A stretch of DNA of 64,000 nucleotides from NCBI GenBank assembly GCA_015488885.1, contig WFMW01000061.1, positions 1 to 64,000 on the forward strand, read 5' to 3'. Position 1 is the first letter of the stretch. Every line of letters begins with the position of its first letter. Source of the DNA: Gammaproteobacteria bacterium. Its GTDB lineage: Bacteria; Pseudomonadota; Gammaproteobacteria; SZUA-229. Positions 35,067 through 44,086 of this stretch are shown here, piece after piece. The position numbers and the translations under genes were made by a program. A model generated the notes under the pieces. That model was not told where the DNA came from, made no database searches, and saw only the letters and a program-made list of their open reading frames with translations.

Positions 35067-35747
35067 TTATTTTACAATTTTACTGTTTTCCAGAATTATT
35101 GGATAAACATAGCCATAGCCAAAATCTTTATTTAACGCAAGCTTGCCTTTTACAATAACAATGTCACCGACTGTAGCAGAATTTTTCGTAGTTACAACAA
35201 GGTCTTTAAGACTGCTACTATCTCTGATATGCAGCCAGTTTTCACCCATAACTTTATTACTTACTTTAGTAACCTTGCCTCGAACCTGCAATGTTTTACC
35301 CTTAAGGCTATTTTTACTAGCTAATATATCAGCAATAGAATAACCACCTTTTATTTTATTGACACCGTTAACAGGCATAGTATTTTTTTTCTGATGCAGA
35401 CCCGCATGTGGCGATCCCCGTTTTTCACCCATTTTGAAATGGTTGACAAAATAGATAACAGGAAAAGTACGATTGAGTGCGTCACTATGAAAATTATCCA
35501 TTTGCATGGATGTCGTTATGGAAACCTTGTCTCCGGTTTTTAGTGCTGTTTTAGGGCCGGCTGCCCATACTTTTTTACTCCCATCATCAACCTGTGCATA
35601 GGTGTATCCGCCCGCATTCATAGTGGCGATAACCTTAGCCTTAATCATATTCTGTCCGGCATAGACAGAAGTATTGATGCTGAAATTAATAATCATCAGC
35701 AATACAAAGACAACAGGTGTTGTTAATTTACAATTTCGATTCGACAT
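35067..35747 (-). CDS. Periplasmic protein with two OB-fold-like domains (NrfJ-related)
   Basis: This protein of about 226 residues has a signal peptide (SNRNCK, then PVVFVLLMIINFSINTSVYA). The first domain has AGGYTYAQVDDGSKKVWAAG and LKTGDKVSITTSMQM, a pattern shared with NrfJ-type proteins. After a linker, a second OB-like domain has LKGKTLQVRGKVTKVSNKVM, NWLHIRDSSS and VTTKNSATVGDIVIVKGKL. Such proteins are secreted small-ligand or redox accessories of unclear function; no nucleic-acid role should be assumed. Translation could also begin at ATG 35765. It is convergent with pelG and has no clear partner. Confidence 0.65.
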   Translation of the reverse strand: MSNRNCKLTTPVVFVLLMIINFSINTSVYAGQNMIKAKVIATMNAGGYTYAQVDDGSKKVWAAGPKTALKTGDKVSITTSMQMDNFHSDALNRTFPVIYFVNHFKMGEKRGSPHAGLHQKKNTMPVNGVNKIKGGYSIADILASKNSLKGKTLQVRGKVTKVSNKVMGENWLHIRDSSSLKDLVVTTKNSATVGDIVIVKGKLALNKDFGYGYVYPIILENSKIVK

Positions 35748-35819
35748 AGCGAATAACCCAGGCATTAGAATTTAGAAGGCTGAAATAGTAACGCTGTTAA
35801 GAGCTGCTTGCAAACAGGA

Positions 35820-36302
35820 TTACAAATGTTTTATAGCCCTGGCCTGTGCCTGCCTGTGTTTTTTCAACAGCCCATCAATATTCCTGGCATCATCAATCAC
35901 TTTCTTCATGCCATGGATTGAATAAGGATTATGCGCTCTGTAGGTCTTTGATTTTTCTTCGACCGCAGGTTCTGGCAGAACCTTAACCGCATCAATAATA
36001 TTTTTATTCTGTTTAACTGAAACCGCCTTAACATCAATGGCATTGCGTGGTGGTCTATCACCAAACTGAGTAACGCCATGAGAGTCCTTCCATTGATAAA
36101 CCGTTATCGTTGCCTGCTCGGCAACATGATTAACAATAACGGGGACATCGTTTTTTATACTTTTTAATTTATGCATCAATGTGCCAGCATTCAGTCTGAG
36201 TGAAGTAAAAAAAGATGAACGGTTAAACCTGTCCATATATATCAGTGGAGCCACTGATAACAGCACCAGTATAATCAGCATTGAAATGATTCTGAGTTTC
36301 AT
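35820..36302 (-). CDS. DUF4124 membrane-anchored protein
   Basis: This protein of about 160 residues has an N-terminal hydrophobic anchor (MKLRIISMLIILVLLSVAPL) and a DUF4124-type segment TVYQWKDSHGVTQFGDRPP, found in many gammaproteobacterial envelope proteins of unknown function. The rest is polar and basic, with an Arg/Lys/Gln-rich end. The frame is open from 36326, but the ATG at 36302 puts charged residues directly before the anchor. There is no clear ribosome site. The function is unknown. Confidence 0.65.
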   Translation of the reverse strand: MKLRIISMLIILVLLSVAPLIYMDRFNRSSFFTSLRLNAGTLMHKLKSIKNDVPVIVNHVAEQATITVYQWKDSHGVTQFGDRPPRNAIDVKAVSVKQNKNIIDAVKVLPEPAVEEKSKTYRAHNPYSIHGMKKVIDDARNIDGLLKKHRQAQARAIKHL

Positions 36303-36439
36303 TAGACAGGAGTATAGGCAACTCACTGAAAATAGCGAATCAGATGTCTGGGAGCCTGTCCGAGAATAAGTGTAATGGTCAAGGACGCCTCTGGTAAAGA
36401 GAATTCAGGGGAGATTTGCTTTTCAGCCAGGCCCTCAGG

Positions 36440-36946
36440 CTATGTATTATGCAGTAAACCCAATATAGCTTTGAGGATAACTTCCGGTGTTGGTGGGCAC
36501 CCCGGGATAATAACATCAGGCTTGAGTATCTTAGCGATGCCACCCATCACCGCATAAGAGCCTGCAAATTCTCCACCATCAACAGCACAGTCCCCCATAG
36601 CAAGCAACCATTTTGGCTCAGGTGTAGCCTCCCAGACATCAAGCACGGCCTGCGCCATATGCTGACTTACCGGGCCGGTGACCAGCAATGCATCCGCATG
36701 TCTGGGCGAGGCAACGAAATGCACACCAAAACGTTCAATATCATAAAAGGCATTGTTTAAGGCGTGAATTTCCAGTTCACAGGCATTACAGGAACCACTG
36801 TCCACGGCGCGAATAGCAAAACTACCGGCAAAACGTTTATTGATAACGGATTTAACCTCAATCCCAAGTGCCTGCAAATCGCTGTCAACGGCGATAGTTT
36901 CAGTCACCATACCGGTTTTACGAATTTTATTAAATAGTCTTAACAT
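36440..36946 (-). CDS. Ehr/hydrogenase-4-type small subunit (HyfI/NuoB-like Fe-S protein)
   Basis: This 168-residue protein is of the NuoB/HyfI family. The four ligands for one [4Fe-4S] cluster are present: Cys53 and Cys56 in SCNACELE, Cys120 in MGDCAVDGG and Cys150 in PGCPPTPE. In related complexes this cluster is the one nearest the active site. It follows the large subunit by 12 bases and is the last gene of the six-gene set. The CxxC spacing is hydrogenase-like, not the CC pair of NuoB. The cluster is intact even though the large-subunit active site is not. Confidence 0.9.
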   Translation of the reverse strand: MLRLFNKIRKTGMVTETIAVDSDLQALGIEVKSVINKRFAGSFAIRAVDSGSCNACELEIHALNNAFYDIERFGVHFVASPRHADALLVTGPVSQHMAQAVLDVWEATPEPKWLLAMGDCAVDGGEFAGSYAVMGGIAKILKPDVIIPGCPPTPEVILKAILGLLHNT

Positions 36947-36958
36947 AATCGTTATGGC

Positions 36959-38545
36959 CTATAGATCATGCCCGGAATAGGAACCATTCACCGATTTATT
37001 ACACACTGGAAAATCCGGGACAATATTGCCATCAATCAACTGTTCCAGTGCCGGCCAGTTCAACCAGCTGGGGTCGCGCGCATAAAAACGGCTGATTTTA
37101 CCCGTGGCATCAAACTGAACATAGCTAATAATTTCACCCCGCCAGGCTTCAACCATACCCAGACCTTCGCAGATGGCTACGGGAGGCTTCCATGTATTGG
37201 CTATATCGCCATCAGGCAACTGCTGTAACAGGGTATCCATTAGAATGAGTGAATGGATAATCTCATCAGCTCGCACCTGCAGGCGGGTGGCGACATCACC
37301 CTGCTGATAACAGGGCGAATCAATATTCATGCGGTCATATGGCGCATAGGCATGGTCACGACGCAGGTCATAATCCACACCACTGGCTTTTGCCAGATAA
37401 CCGACAACACCCAGTTTGGTGGCTAATTCATGCGATAAATGACCTGCACTAACCAGCCGATCTTCCAGTGATGCATGGTCATTAAGAATCGCCATTAACT
37501 CATTCAGCTCGGTTTTTATAACTGCATGCTGCTGGCTCAGGGTTTCGCATTGCTGACTGGATAGATCAACCTTAACCCCGCCCGGAACAATAGTGTCCAT
37601 TAACAGACGATGTTTGAATATAACGCTCTGCGTGCGCTGCCAGATTTCCCGCAGGCGACTGAACTGGCTATTGGCAAAGGCGAAGCCAACATCATTACAG
37701 ATGGCACCAATATCCCCGAGATGATTGGCAACACGCTCACGTTCAGCCAGCAGAGCACGTAAATAAATGCCACGTCGCGGCACCGCCACATTCGCCGCCC
37801 GTTCCATTGCCATGCAGGCACACCAGGTATGCGCGACTGTGGTATCGCCTGAAATTCTACCCGCCAGTTTTGCCAGCCCTTCGGCATCGCGGCCTTCGGC
37901 TATTTTTTCAATGCCTTTATGCACATAACCCAGACGTTCTTCCAGATTCAGAATGGTTTCACCCACGGCCTGAAAGCGAAAATGTCCTGGTTCGATAATA
38001 CCGGCATGCACCGGGCCAACCGGAATTTCATAGACCCCTGAACCCTGTGCCTGAAAGAAAGGATAATAAGTATCCGCCGGGGCGACCTGATCGCTATGCG
38101 CCATGCGAATATCCTTACGCAACGGAAAAATTTCTTCATCCCAGGCCTGATGCCGAATCCAGCGACGGCTATCGGGATGATTACCAAACATAACACCGAA
38201 CATATCCTGGCTATGGCGCTCGGGTCGATTGGCAGCAGGAAATACCGGGGCCTGTGAGGGCAACACCGGGCTGTGTATATCCAGTGGGGCGCGAATAACC
38301 AGATAATCACCCTGTTTTTCAAAGCAGGCATTCATTAACAGGGTTTCTTCATCCTGTTGTACTGCCCAGACAGCACACCAGCGGGTCTGCTGTTCAGCCG
38401 CCATCACGGCAAACTTGCCCCAGTCCTCAATATCAATATGCAATACATGGGCGGGTGCAAGTTCACGTGCCGAGCCGCCATGAAACAGAATATGCTCTTC
38501 TTCACAACGTGCAATCAATTCGGATAACCAGTCAAACCGACTCAT
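36959..38545 (-). CDS. Ehr/hydrogenase-4-type large subunit fused to NuoC-like domain, Ni-Fe ligands missing
   Basis: This 528-residue protein has an N-terminal NuoC-like part (about 1-150, FPAANRPERHSQDMFGVMFG) and a C-terminal NuoD/HyfG-like part (VGPVHAGIIEPGHFRFQAVG, ERLGYVHKGIE, VEAWRGEIISYV). In group 4 [NiFe] hydrogenases an RxCxxC motif lies near residue 230; here it reads RISGDTTVAH without Cys. The C-terminal DPCxxC position reads DPSWLNWPAL. It also lacks the cleaved C-terminal peptide. This fits the energy-converting hydrogenase related (Ehr) family, with unknown substrate. The frame opens at 38626, but ATG 38545 overlaps the upstream stop as ATGA and begins the conserved region. 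Confidence 0.88.
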   Translation of the reverse strand: MSRFDWLSELIARCEEEHILFHGGSARELAPAHVLHIDIEDWGKFAVMAAEQQTRWCAVWAVQQDEETLLMNACFEKQGDYLVIRAPLDIHSPVLPSQAPVFPAANRPERHSQDMFGVMFGNHPDSRRWIRHQAWDEEIFPLRKDIRMAHSDQVAPADTYYPFFQAQGSGVYEIPVGPVHAGIIEPGHFRFQAVGETILNLEERLGYVHKGIEKIAEGRDAEGLAKLAGRISGDTTVAHTWCACMAMERAANVAVPRRGIYLRALLAERERVANHLGDIGAICNDVGFAFANSQFSRLREIWQRTQSVIFKHRLLMDTIVPGGVKVDLSSQQCETLSQQHAVIKTELNELMAILNDHASLEDRLVSAGHLSHELATKLGVVGYLAKASGVDYDLRRDHAYAPYDRMNIDSPCYQQGDVATRLQVRADEIIHSLILMDTLLQQLPDGDIANTWKPPVAICEGLGMVEAWRGEIISYVQFDATGKISRFYARDPSWLNWPALEQLIDGNIVPDFPVCNKSVNGSYSGHDL

Positions 38546-40026
38546 AACAGATGGCTCCCGGTAATCAAAAAGGTAGCCTGATCGAACCAGTGGGAGAGAA
38601 ATCCCGGAATCGCAATCCCTAACCACAACACCAGTAGCAACTGCACCACCACCGGGAACATATTGGCCTCAACCTTTTGCTGACCTTCCGGTACATCACC
38701 ATAAACCATAGGGTGTAGATGACGAAACAGGCCGGCAAAGGCAACCGCCAGACCGGTTAATAACGGCACAGTTAACCATGGATAGGATTTCATGGTGGCA
38801 GATAACAATAAAAACTCACTGGTAAACACCCCGAACGGCGGGAAACCGGCAATCGCCACGGTACCAATAGCCAGCCCCCAGCCTACTGCTGGCTGGGTTT
38901 TGATTAAACCGCGAATATTGTCGATAGACTGGGTTTTAGCAATATGGGTAGCATGACCCACGGTGATAAAGATGGCAGATTTAGTAAGCGAATGCACCGT
39001 CATATGTAACAGACCGCCAAACGTTGCCAGCGGCCCGCCCAGGCCAAACGCGAACGTCATTAGACCCATGTGCTCAATGGATGAGTAGCTGAACAGGCGT
39101 TTGATATCACGTTGACGGTGCAGAAACAGCCCCGCCACGGTAAAGGAAACAATCCCGAAGCCCATCATCAGGTTGCCTGCCATATGCGGTGAATGTAACG
39201 TCCCGCTGGCAAGCGCGGCATCAGTAATAATTTTCACCCGGATAATGGCATACAAAGCCACATTGAGTAACAGGCCTGATAATACCGCAGACATCGGTGT
39301 TGGACCTTCTGAATGTGCATCAGGCAGCCAGGTATGCATGGGCACCAGGCCGACTTTGGTACCATACCCCACCAGCAGAAACACAAACGCAATCGCCATC
39401 ACTGCGGGTTGCAAACTGCTGGCATGGGCTGATAACACCGTCCATAATAAGGCATTTTCAGGGTCGGGAATGACCTGTGCAGCAGCGAAATATAATAGCA
39501 CCGTACCGAACAAAGCCAGCGCAATCCCCACCCCGCAGACAATGAAATACTTCCATGCTGCTTCCACGGCTTCCGGTGTCCGGTACAAACTTACCAGCAA
39601 TACGGTCGCCAGTGTGGCACCTTCCATTGCCACCCATAACACGCCCAGATTATTGGTGGACATGGCCAGCTGCATGGTGAACAGAAACCCCTGATAGCTG
39701 GCGTGATACAAACGCATACGCCCAGGGCTTAAACGGCCATTGGCCTCTTCCTGCGCCATATAGGGTAAGGAAAAGAAAGCCGTGGTCGCACCGACAAATG
39801 CGGTTAAGGCAATTAAATAGACATTAAAGGAATCCACCCTGAACTGCCCGGTGTAGCCACCCAGAGAACCATGATTCAACACATTCAAAGCCAGCCAGAC
39901 ACTGCTGGCAAATGCCGCCACTGTCGCCAGCAGATTAAATTTAGCCGCCCAGGATCGATTGCCGAATATTCCCAGCAGAATACTCGAACACATGGGTATC
40001 AATAAAGTCAGATACAGCGCGGTCAT
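38542..40026 (-). CDS. Ehr/hydrogenase-4-type antiporter-like subunit (HyfF-like)
   Basis: This 494-residue protein has about 14 hydrophobic segments and belongs to the Mrp/NuoM/HyfF antiporter-like family. Conserved points include the Glu in LGVLWVAMEGATLATVLLVS, the Lys in GYGTKVGLVPMHTWLPDAH, and KRLFSYSSIEHMGLM. Such subunits move H+ or Na+ across the membrane. It overlaps both neighbours by four bases (ATGA). It is somewhat shorter than E. coli HyfF (526). Confidence 0.9.
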   Translation of the reverse strand: MTALYLTLLIPMCSSILLGIFGNRSWAAKFNLLATVAAFASSVWLALNVLNHGSLGGYTGQFRVDSFNVYLIALTAFVGATTAFFSLPYMAQEEANGRLSPGRMRLYHASYQGFLFTMQLAMSTNNLGVLWVAMEGATLATVLLVSLYRTPEAVEAAWKYFIVCGVGIALALFGTVLLYFAAAQVIPDPENALLWTVLSAHASSLQPAVMAIAFVFLLVGYGTKVGLVPMHTWLPDAHSEGPTPMSAVLSGLLLNVALYAIIRVKIITDAALASGTLHSPHMAGNLMMGFGIVSFTVAGLFLHRQRDIKRLFSYSSIEHMGLMTFAFGLGGPLATFGGLLHMTVHSLTKSAIFITVGHATHIAKTQSIDNIRGLIKTQPAVGWGLAIGTVAIAGFPPFGVFTSEFLLLSATMKSYPWLTVPLLTGLAVAFAGLFRHLHPMVYGDVPEGQQKVEANMFPVVVQLLLVLWLGIAIPGFLSHWFDQATFLITGSHLL

Positions 40027-40697
40027 TCTTCACGTTCCGACAGATGATTAAGCTGATCCACATCCAGCGATTGAATACTGTCACGAATATGGAAAAAGAA
40101 TACGCCAAAAATAACTGCGGCAATCAACACGTCAAACGCCACCCCCAGTTCCACCACCATCGGCATCCCATGGGTGGCCGCAACGGCGGCAAAAAACAGA
40201 CCATTTTCCAGTGACATAAAACCCACCACTTCGGCCACCGCTTTACTCCGGCTGACCAGCATCAACACCCCAAGCAACACCACGGACATACTGATTGCGA
40301 TAGTATTACGGGTTATTGAAGAGGAAAACTGTTCAATCGGCTGGGCGACGTAATAACAAAAAATCACCAGTGCAGCGCCCGCCATTAAAACAGTTACCGG
40401 ATGTTCGGCACCATGCTCATCATGGTCGATACCCAGTCGAATCACCAGCCGCTGTAATAACCAGGGAACAAACATGGCTTTTAACAGCAATGCCAGAATG
40501 GCGGAAAAATACAGATCATATTTCCCACTATCGTAAGCTACCAGCGCTGTCGTCGCGGCCACAATCAGACCCTGCCAGGCAAAAATACGTATCATGGGAA
40601 TCACCCGGCTCTGTGCCAGCAGGGCAAAAGAGGTAAACAACACCATGGCCGCCAGCGTCAGAATCAGCTGTTGGTATAAGGGCAATTGTTCCAGCAT
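40023..40697 (-). CDS. Ehr/hydrogenase-4-type membrane subunit (HyfE-like)
   Basis: This 224-residue protein has six or seven hydrophobic segments and matches HyfE (216 residues in E. coli), whose C-terminal part is NuoK-like. Recognisable parts are ILALLLKAMFVPWLLQRLVI and VGFMSLENGLFFAAVAATHG, with a Glu inside a membrane helix. It lies three bases after the NuoH-like gene and overlaps the HyfF-like gene by four bases. It should form part of the proton channel that links the antiporter subunits. Confidence 0.88.
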   Translation of the reverse strand: MLEQLPLYQQLILTLAAMVLFTSFALLAQSRVIPMIRIFAWQGLIVAATTALVAYDSGKYDLYFSAILALLLKAMFVPWLLQRLVIRLGIDHDEHGAEHPVTVLMAGAALVIFCYYVAQPIEQFSSSITRNTIAISMSVVLLGVLMLVSRSKAVAEVVGFMSLENGLFFAAVAATHGMPMVVELGVAFDVLIAAVIFGVFFFHIRDSIQSLDVDQLNHLSEREE

Positions 40698-40699
40698 AA

Positions 40700-41644
40700 T
40701 CAGCCAACCTCCAGAATAATGTGGCTTAACAGCCCGATTAATGCCAGTGTCAGCGCCAGTACCAGAAAAGTCGATACCCGGAATAAACGCATTTTTGCAA
40801 ACAGGGTTTCACCTGCGGCCAGTACCCCACCAAGCAGTACCAGTTTAACCAGTAAGGTACCCGCTCCCACCGCAATCGCACTCATTGAATCGGTGGTAGC
40901 AATCCCCCAGGGGAAGAAAATATTGGCAATCAATACCGCATAAATCATTAATTTCAGCTGCACCGCCCATTCGATTAACGCCAGATGACGACCGCTGTAT
41001 TCCAGAATCATCGCTTCATGAATCATGGTCAGCTCAAGATGGGTAGCTGGATTATCCACCGGAATGCGCCCGGTCTCAGCAATACCCACCAGCAGCAGGC
41101 TTAACAGGGCAAAAAACAAAGATGGCCTTAACACCAGCCCCTGCGCCATTAGATGTTCAATAACAATCGACAGGTTGGTGCTGGAAGCCACCATCGACAG
41201 GGTAAATACCGCCATTAACATGGCGGGTTCAGCGAGTGCTGAAATGGTCATTTCACGGGATGAGCCCATGCCACCGAAGGCGGTACCAATGTCCATCCCC
41301 GCCAATGCCTGAAAAAATCGTGCCAGTGCAAAAAAACCTGCCAGCACAATCACATCGGCAATCGCCGCCGTAGGTAGATTAACCGAAATAAACGGCACTA
41401 CCGCCGCCGCCATTAAGGTTGCCCCGGCAATAATATAGGGCGTTACCCGAAATACCGGTGATGCTATTTCAGCCATGATCACCTGCTTGCTGAACAGGCG
41501 GCGTAAATCCCGATAAGGCTGCAATAATGAAGGCGAACGACGGTTTTGCAACCAGCATTTCACCCGCTTCACCCAGGCTGAAAACAGAGGTGCCAGCAAT
41601 ACAAAAACAACCAGTTCAAGTAACGATAATAACCAGTCCATCAT
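40700..41644 (-). CDS. Ehr/hydrogenase-4-type NuoH-like subunit (HyfC-like)
   Basis: This protein of about 314 residues has eight membrane segments and is of the NuoH/HyfC family. The loop WLQNRRSPSLLQPYRDLRRL is the conserved cytoplasmic contact with the soluble arm, and GRIPVDNPATHLELTMIHEA is the second signature. It anchors the Fe-S arm to the membrane. The frame opens at 41656, but the ATG at 41644 overlaps the previous stop as ATGA and is chosen. Confidence 0.92.
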   Translation of the reverse strand: MMDWLLSLLELVVFVLLAPLFSAWVKRVKCWLQNRRSPSLLQPYRDLRRLFSKQVIMAEIASPVFRVTPYIIAGATLMAAAVVPFISVNLPTAAIADVIVLAGFFALARFFQALAGMDIGTAFGGMGSSREMTISALAEPAMLMAVFTLSMVASSTNLSIVIEHLMAQGLVLRPSLFFALLSLLLVGIAETGRIPVDNPATHLELTMIHEAMILEYSGRHLALIEWAVQLKLMIYAVLIANIFFPWGIATTDSMSAIAVGAGTLLVKLVLLGGVLAAGETLFAKMRLFRVSTFLVLALTLALIGLLSHIILEVG

Positions 41645-43677
41645 GTAATGATCCACAGCAACAGAATAAGCGTACCGAAGGTATAAGCCAGATAATGACG
41701 CAGATTACCGGTCTGAATCAGGCCGACCCGTCGCGCAGCTGCGTGTAATAGTCGGGTAATGGGCAGGTAGATGGAACGCCAGGTAATATCTTCGGCATGA
41801 ACCTGATAACGAATGCTTTCCGGTTCCAGCGGCAGGTCTTTTTTCATCACCCGGTCATCGTCTTCATGCAAACGCCAGACCGGTGCAAAGACCCGGCGAA
41901 TAGGCATCGTGAACGCCGTGGCCGTATATTGCATACGTGAATTTAATGACCCAAAACCACAACTCCATGCCTTACGCCAGACGGTTTTCACCCTGCCTGC
42001 TGGTTTAAGAAAATAATACACCCCCGCCCAGGCGGACAACGCCAGCAAAATACCCACAAATACCAATGGTGCACTATATGAGGCTGTATTGGCAGAAACC
42101 GGGGTTAACCATAACCAGCCATGTGCCGTGGCGGTACTTAACACATGCCCGGTCAAAGACTGGGTGAGATGGCTCATTGCCCCAACCACGGCGGTTGGAA
42201 ACACCCCGAACAACAAACACATCAATGCCAGCCATGCCTGGGCCAGTACCATACCGCGCGTGGCTTCCCGGGCATGGCGAACTTTGCGGGTACGTGCCTG
42301 CCCCAGGAAAGCAATGCCATAGACCTTGACAAAACAGGCGGCAGCCAATGCACCGGTAAGTGCCAGTGACGCTGCCGCGATAGGAATAATCGAACGCAGA
42401 ACCCCGCTTTCCAGATTAGGCACCTGCAGGGCGGTCTGAAAGGTTAACCATTCCGACACAAAACCATTAAACGGCGGTAATGCCGAAATGCTGATACAGC
42501 CAATCAGGAAAAACAGCCCGGTCCAGGGCATCCGCTTTAACAGCCCGCCCATACGTTCAAGGTTACGCTCATGGCTACGCTGTAACACCACGCCTGCACC
42601 CAGAAATAATAGACTTTTAAACATGGCATGATTAATCGTATGATAAAGCGCCGCGATTAACCCCAGCGTGCCAAGCACCGGATTACCCGTCCCATAAAAA
42701 ACCATCGACAGGCCCAGACCAATAAAAATAATACCGATATTTTCTACCGAGTGATACGCCAGCAGGCGTTTTAAATCATGCTGCATGAGCGCATACAATA
42801 CCCCGAACAAAGCGGTGATACTGGCAATAATTAATAACGCGACACCCCAGGCCCAGTGGACATGGCCGATCAATCCAAACGTCAGGCGGATAAAACCATA
42901 GACCGCCACTTTCAACATCACCCCGGACATCAAAGCTGAAATATGCGAAGGCGCAACTGGATGCGCTTCTGGCAACCAGATATGCATAGGCACGAGACCG
43001 GCTTTCATACCGAAACCGACTACGCCGAGTGCAAAGGCAACCGTTGCCCAGGTTAAGGTTAAGGGCGCACTCTGCATAGCAGCAAAGGTAAAGTCACCGC
43101 CAAAGGCAGCCAGCACACCAAAGCTGAGCAGAATACACAGCGCACCTACCTCTGCCATCAACAAATAGATAAACCCGGCACGACGATTGGCAGAATGTTC
43201 ATGTTGGTATACCACCAGAAAATAACTCGATACCGACATCAATTCCCACGCTACCATAAACGAGAATGCGTCGGCGGCAACCACCACCATTAACATACCG
43301 GTAACGAATAAACCGGTAAACAGACCCAGTGCGGAAAGCGGGTGTTTACCATGCTCATACTCACGTATATAGCCCGGACCAAACAGGCTGACCGCAATGG
43401 TGACAATACCAATCAATAACAGGAAGAACCCGGCCAGCGGATCCAGTAACATATGCCAGTGCAGCCATGGCAGACCGGCTGGAAACACAAACGACTGGCT
43501 GCCGCCATGCAATAAACGATAAGCCCCAAGGCAGACAGCAACCGCCCCGCCTGCGCCAAGCAGGGGAAACACCAGCCAGCGCATCAGCGCCGAATTTTTA
43601 TCAGCGGCGAACGAGGCAAGCGCAGAAGCTACCGGCAACAGCAGCATCGTTAGCAGCAAAAATTCACTGATATTCAC
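41641..43677 (-). CDS. Ehr/hydrogenase-4-type antiporter-like subunit (HyfB-like)
   Basis: This 678-residue protein (E. coli HyfB has 672) has about 16 hydrophobic segments. It carries the antiporter-family residues in FMVAWELMSVSSYFLVVYQH, GFGMKAGLVPMHIWLPEAHP and LKRLLAYHSVENIGIIFIGL. A polar stretch (about 560-640) precedes a last membrane helix. It is the first gene of the complex. The start is GTG at 43677. With the HyfF-like subunit, the complex has two potential ion pathways. Confidence 0.92.
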   Translation of the reverse strand: MNISEFLLLTMLLLPVASALASFAADKNSALMRWLVFPLLGAGGAVAVCLGAYRLLHGGSQSFVFPAGLPWLHWHMLLDPLAGFFLLLIGIVTIAVSLFGPGYIREYEHGKHPLSALGLFTGLFVTGMLMVVVAADAFSFMVAWELMSVSSYFLVVYQHEHSANRRAGFIYLLMAEVGALCILLSFGVLAAFGGDFTFAAMQSAPLTLTWATVAFALGVVGFGMKAGLVPMHIWLPEAHPVAPSHISALMSGVMLKVAVYGFIRLTFGLIGHVHWAWGVALLIIASITALFGVLYALMQHDLKRLLAYHSVENIGIIFIGLGLSMVFYGTGNPVLGTLGLIAALYHTINHAMFKSLLFLGAGVVLQRSHERNLERMGGLLKRMPWTGLFFLIGCISISALPPFNGFVSEWLTFQTALQVPNLESGVLRSIIPIAAASLALTGALAAACFVKVYGIAFLGQARTRKVRHAREATRGMVLAQAWLALMCLLFGVFPTAVVGAMSHLTQSLTGHVLSTATAHGWLWLTPVSANTASYSAPLVFVGILLALSAWAGVYYFLKPAGRVKTVWRKAWSCGFGSLNSRMQYTATAFTMPIRRVFAPVWRLHEDDDRVMKKDLPLEPESIRYQVHAEDITWRSIYLPITRLLHAAARRVGLIQTGNLRHYLAYTFGTLILLLWIIT

Positions 43678-44062
43678 GTTAAGGTAACCTGTGGGTTATT
43701 TTAAAGAGCCAGAATTTTTTGAGGAGCAAAAAACAGACTCGGCATTATATTGAGGCTGGAATCATGATATGCGTTGACTCTCATACATATCGACGAATGC
43801 CTGACGGCGCGATTATACGCGCCCATCTATATAAATACCAGAATAAATCCCGCGTCACCGATGGTTTCAAAGCCAGGTCGGGCGTCACATTAATACACGA
43901 CATTAACAGCGATAATTGCCTATAAAATCCGCCTATACAATCCGCCTATACAATCCGCCTATAAAATCCGCCTATAAAATCCGCCTATACAATCCGCCTA
44001 TACAATCTGCCTATACAATCTGCCTATACAATCTGCCTATACAATCTGCCTATACAATCTGC
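43678..44062. other. 385-bp gap before the Ehr operon, partly filled by a 13-bp tandem repeat
   Basis: The left part holds a possible minus-strand -10 element, TATAAT at 43812-43817, inside a GGCGCG/CGCGCC inverted repeat (43806-43823), about 130 bases before the HyfB-like start; its -35 is poor. The right part is the repeat array starting at 43918. An open frame across the array on the plus strand is a by-product of the repeat. Confidence 0.6.
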
Positions 44063-44086
44063 CTATACAATCCGCTTATCAAATCC
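43918..44086. repeat. Minisatellite: 13 copies of a 13-bp unit over the end of the dynamin-like gene
   Basis: The unit is GCCTATAMAATCY. Thirteen head-to-tail copies span exactly 169 bases with only A/C and C/T variants, except for a diverged last copy at 44074-44086. Identical variants cluster (units 7-11 are the same), as expected from slippage. The last two units hold the final codons and the stop codon of the minus-strand dynamin-like gene, so the array seems to have grown out of its 3' end. It has no spacers and is not CRISPR. Confidence 0.95.

Noticed and set aside
36350-36362. GGGAGCCTGTCCG shared with the hairpin at 48622-48634
   Set aside because: A 13-base match is expected by chance many times in 64 kb and this copy has no second arm.
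36959-38545. Functional [NiFe] hydrogenase large subunit
   Set aside because: Both cysteine pairs needed for Ni-Fe are missing and there is no C-terminal processing peptide.
43719-43925. Possible 68-residue plus-strand gene before the repeat array
   Set aside because: It begins at a TTG, shows no family pattern and ends inside the array; GAGGAG nearby overlaps the start codon itself.
43918-44086. Possible CRISPR array
   Set aside because: The units are 13 bp and directly adjacent with no spacers, and there are no cas genes.
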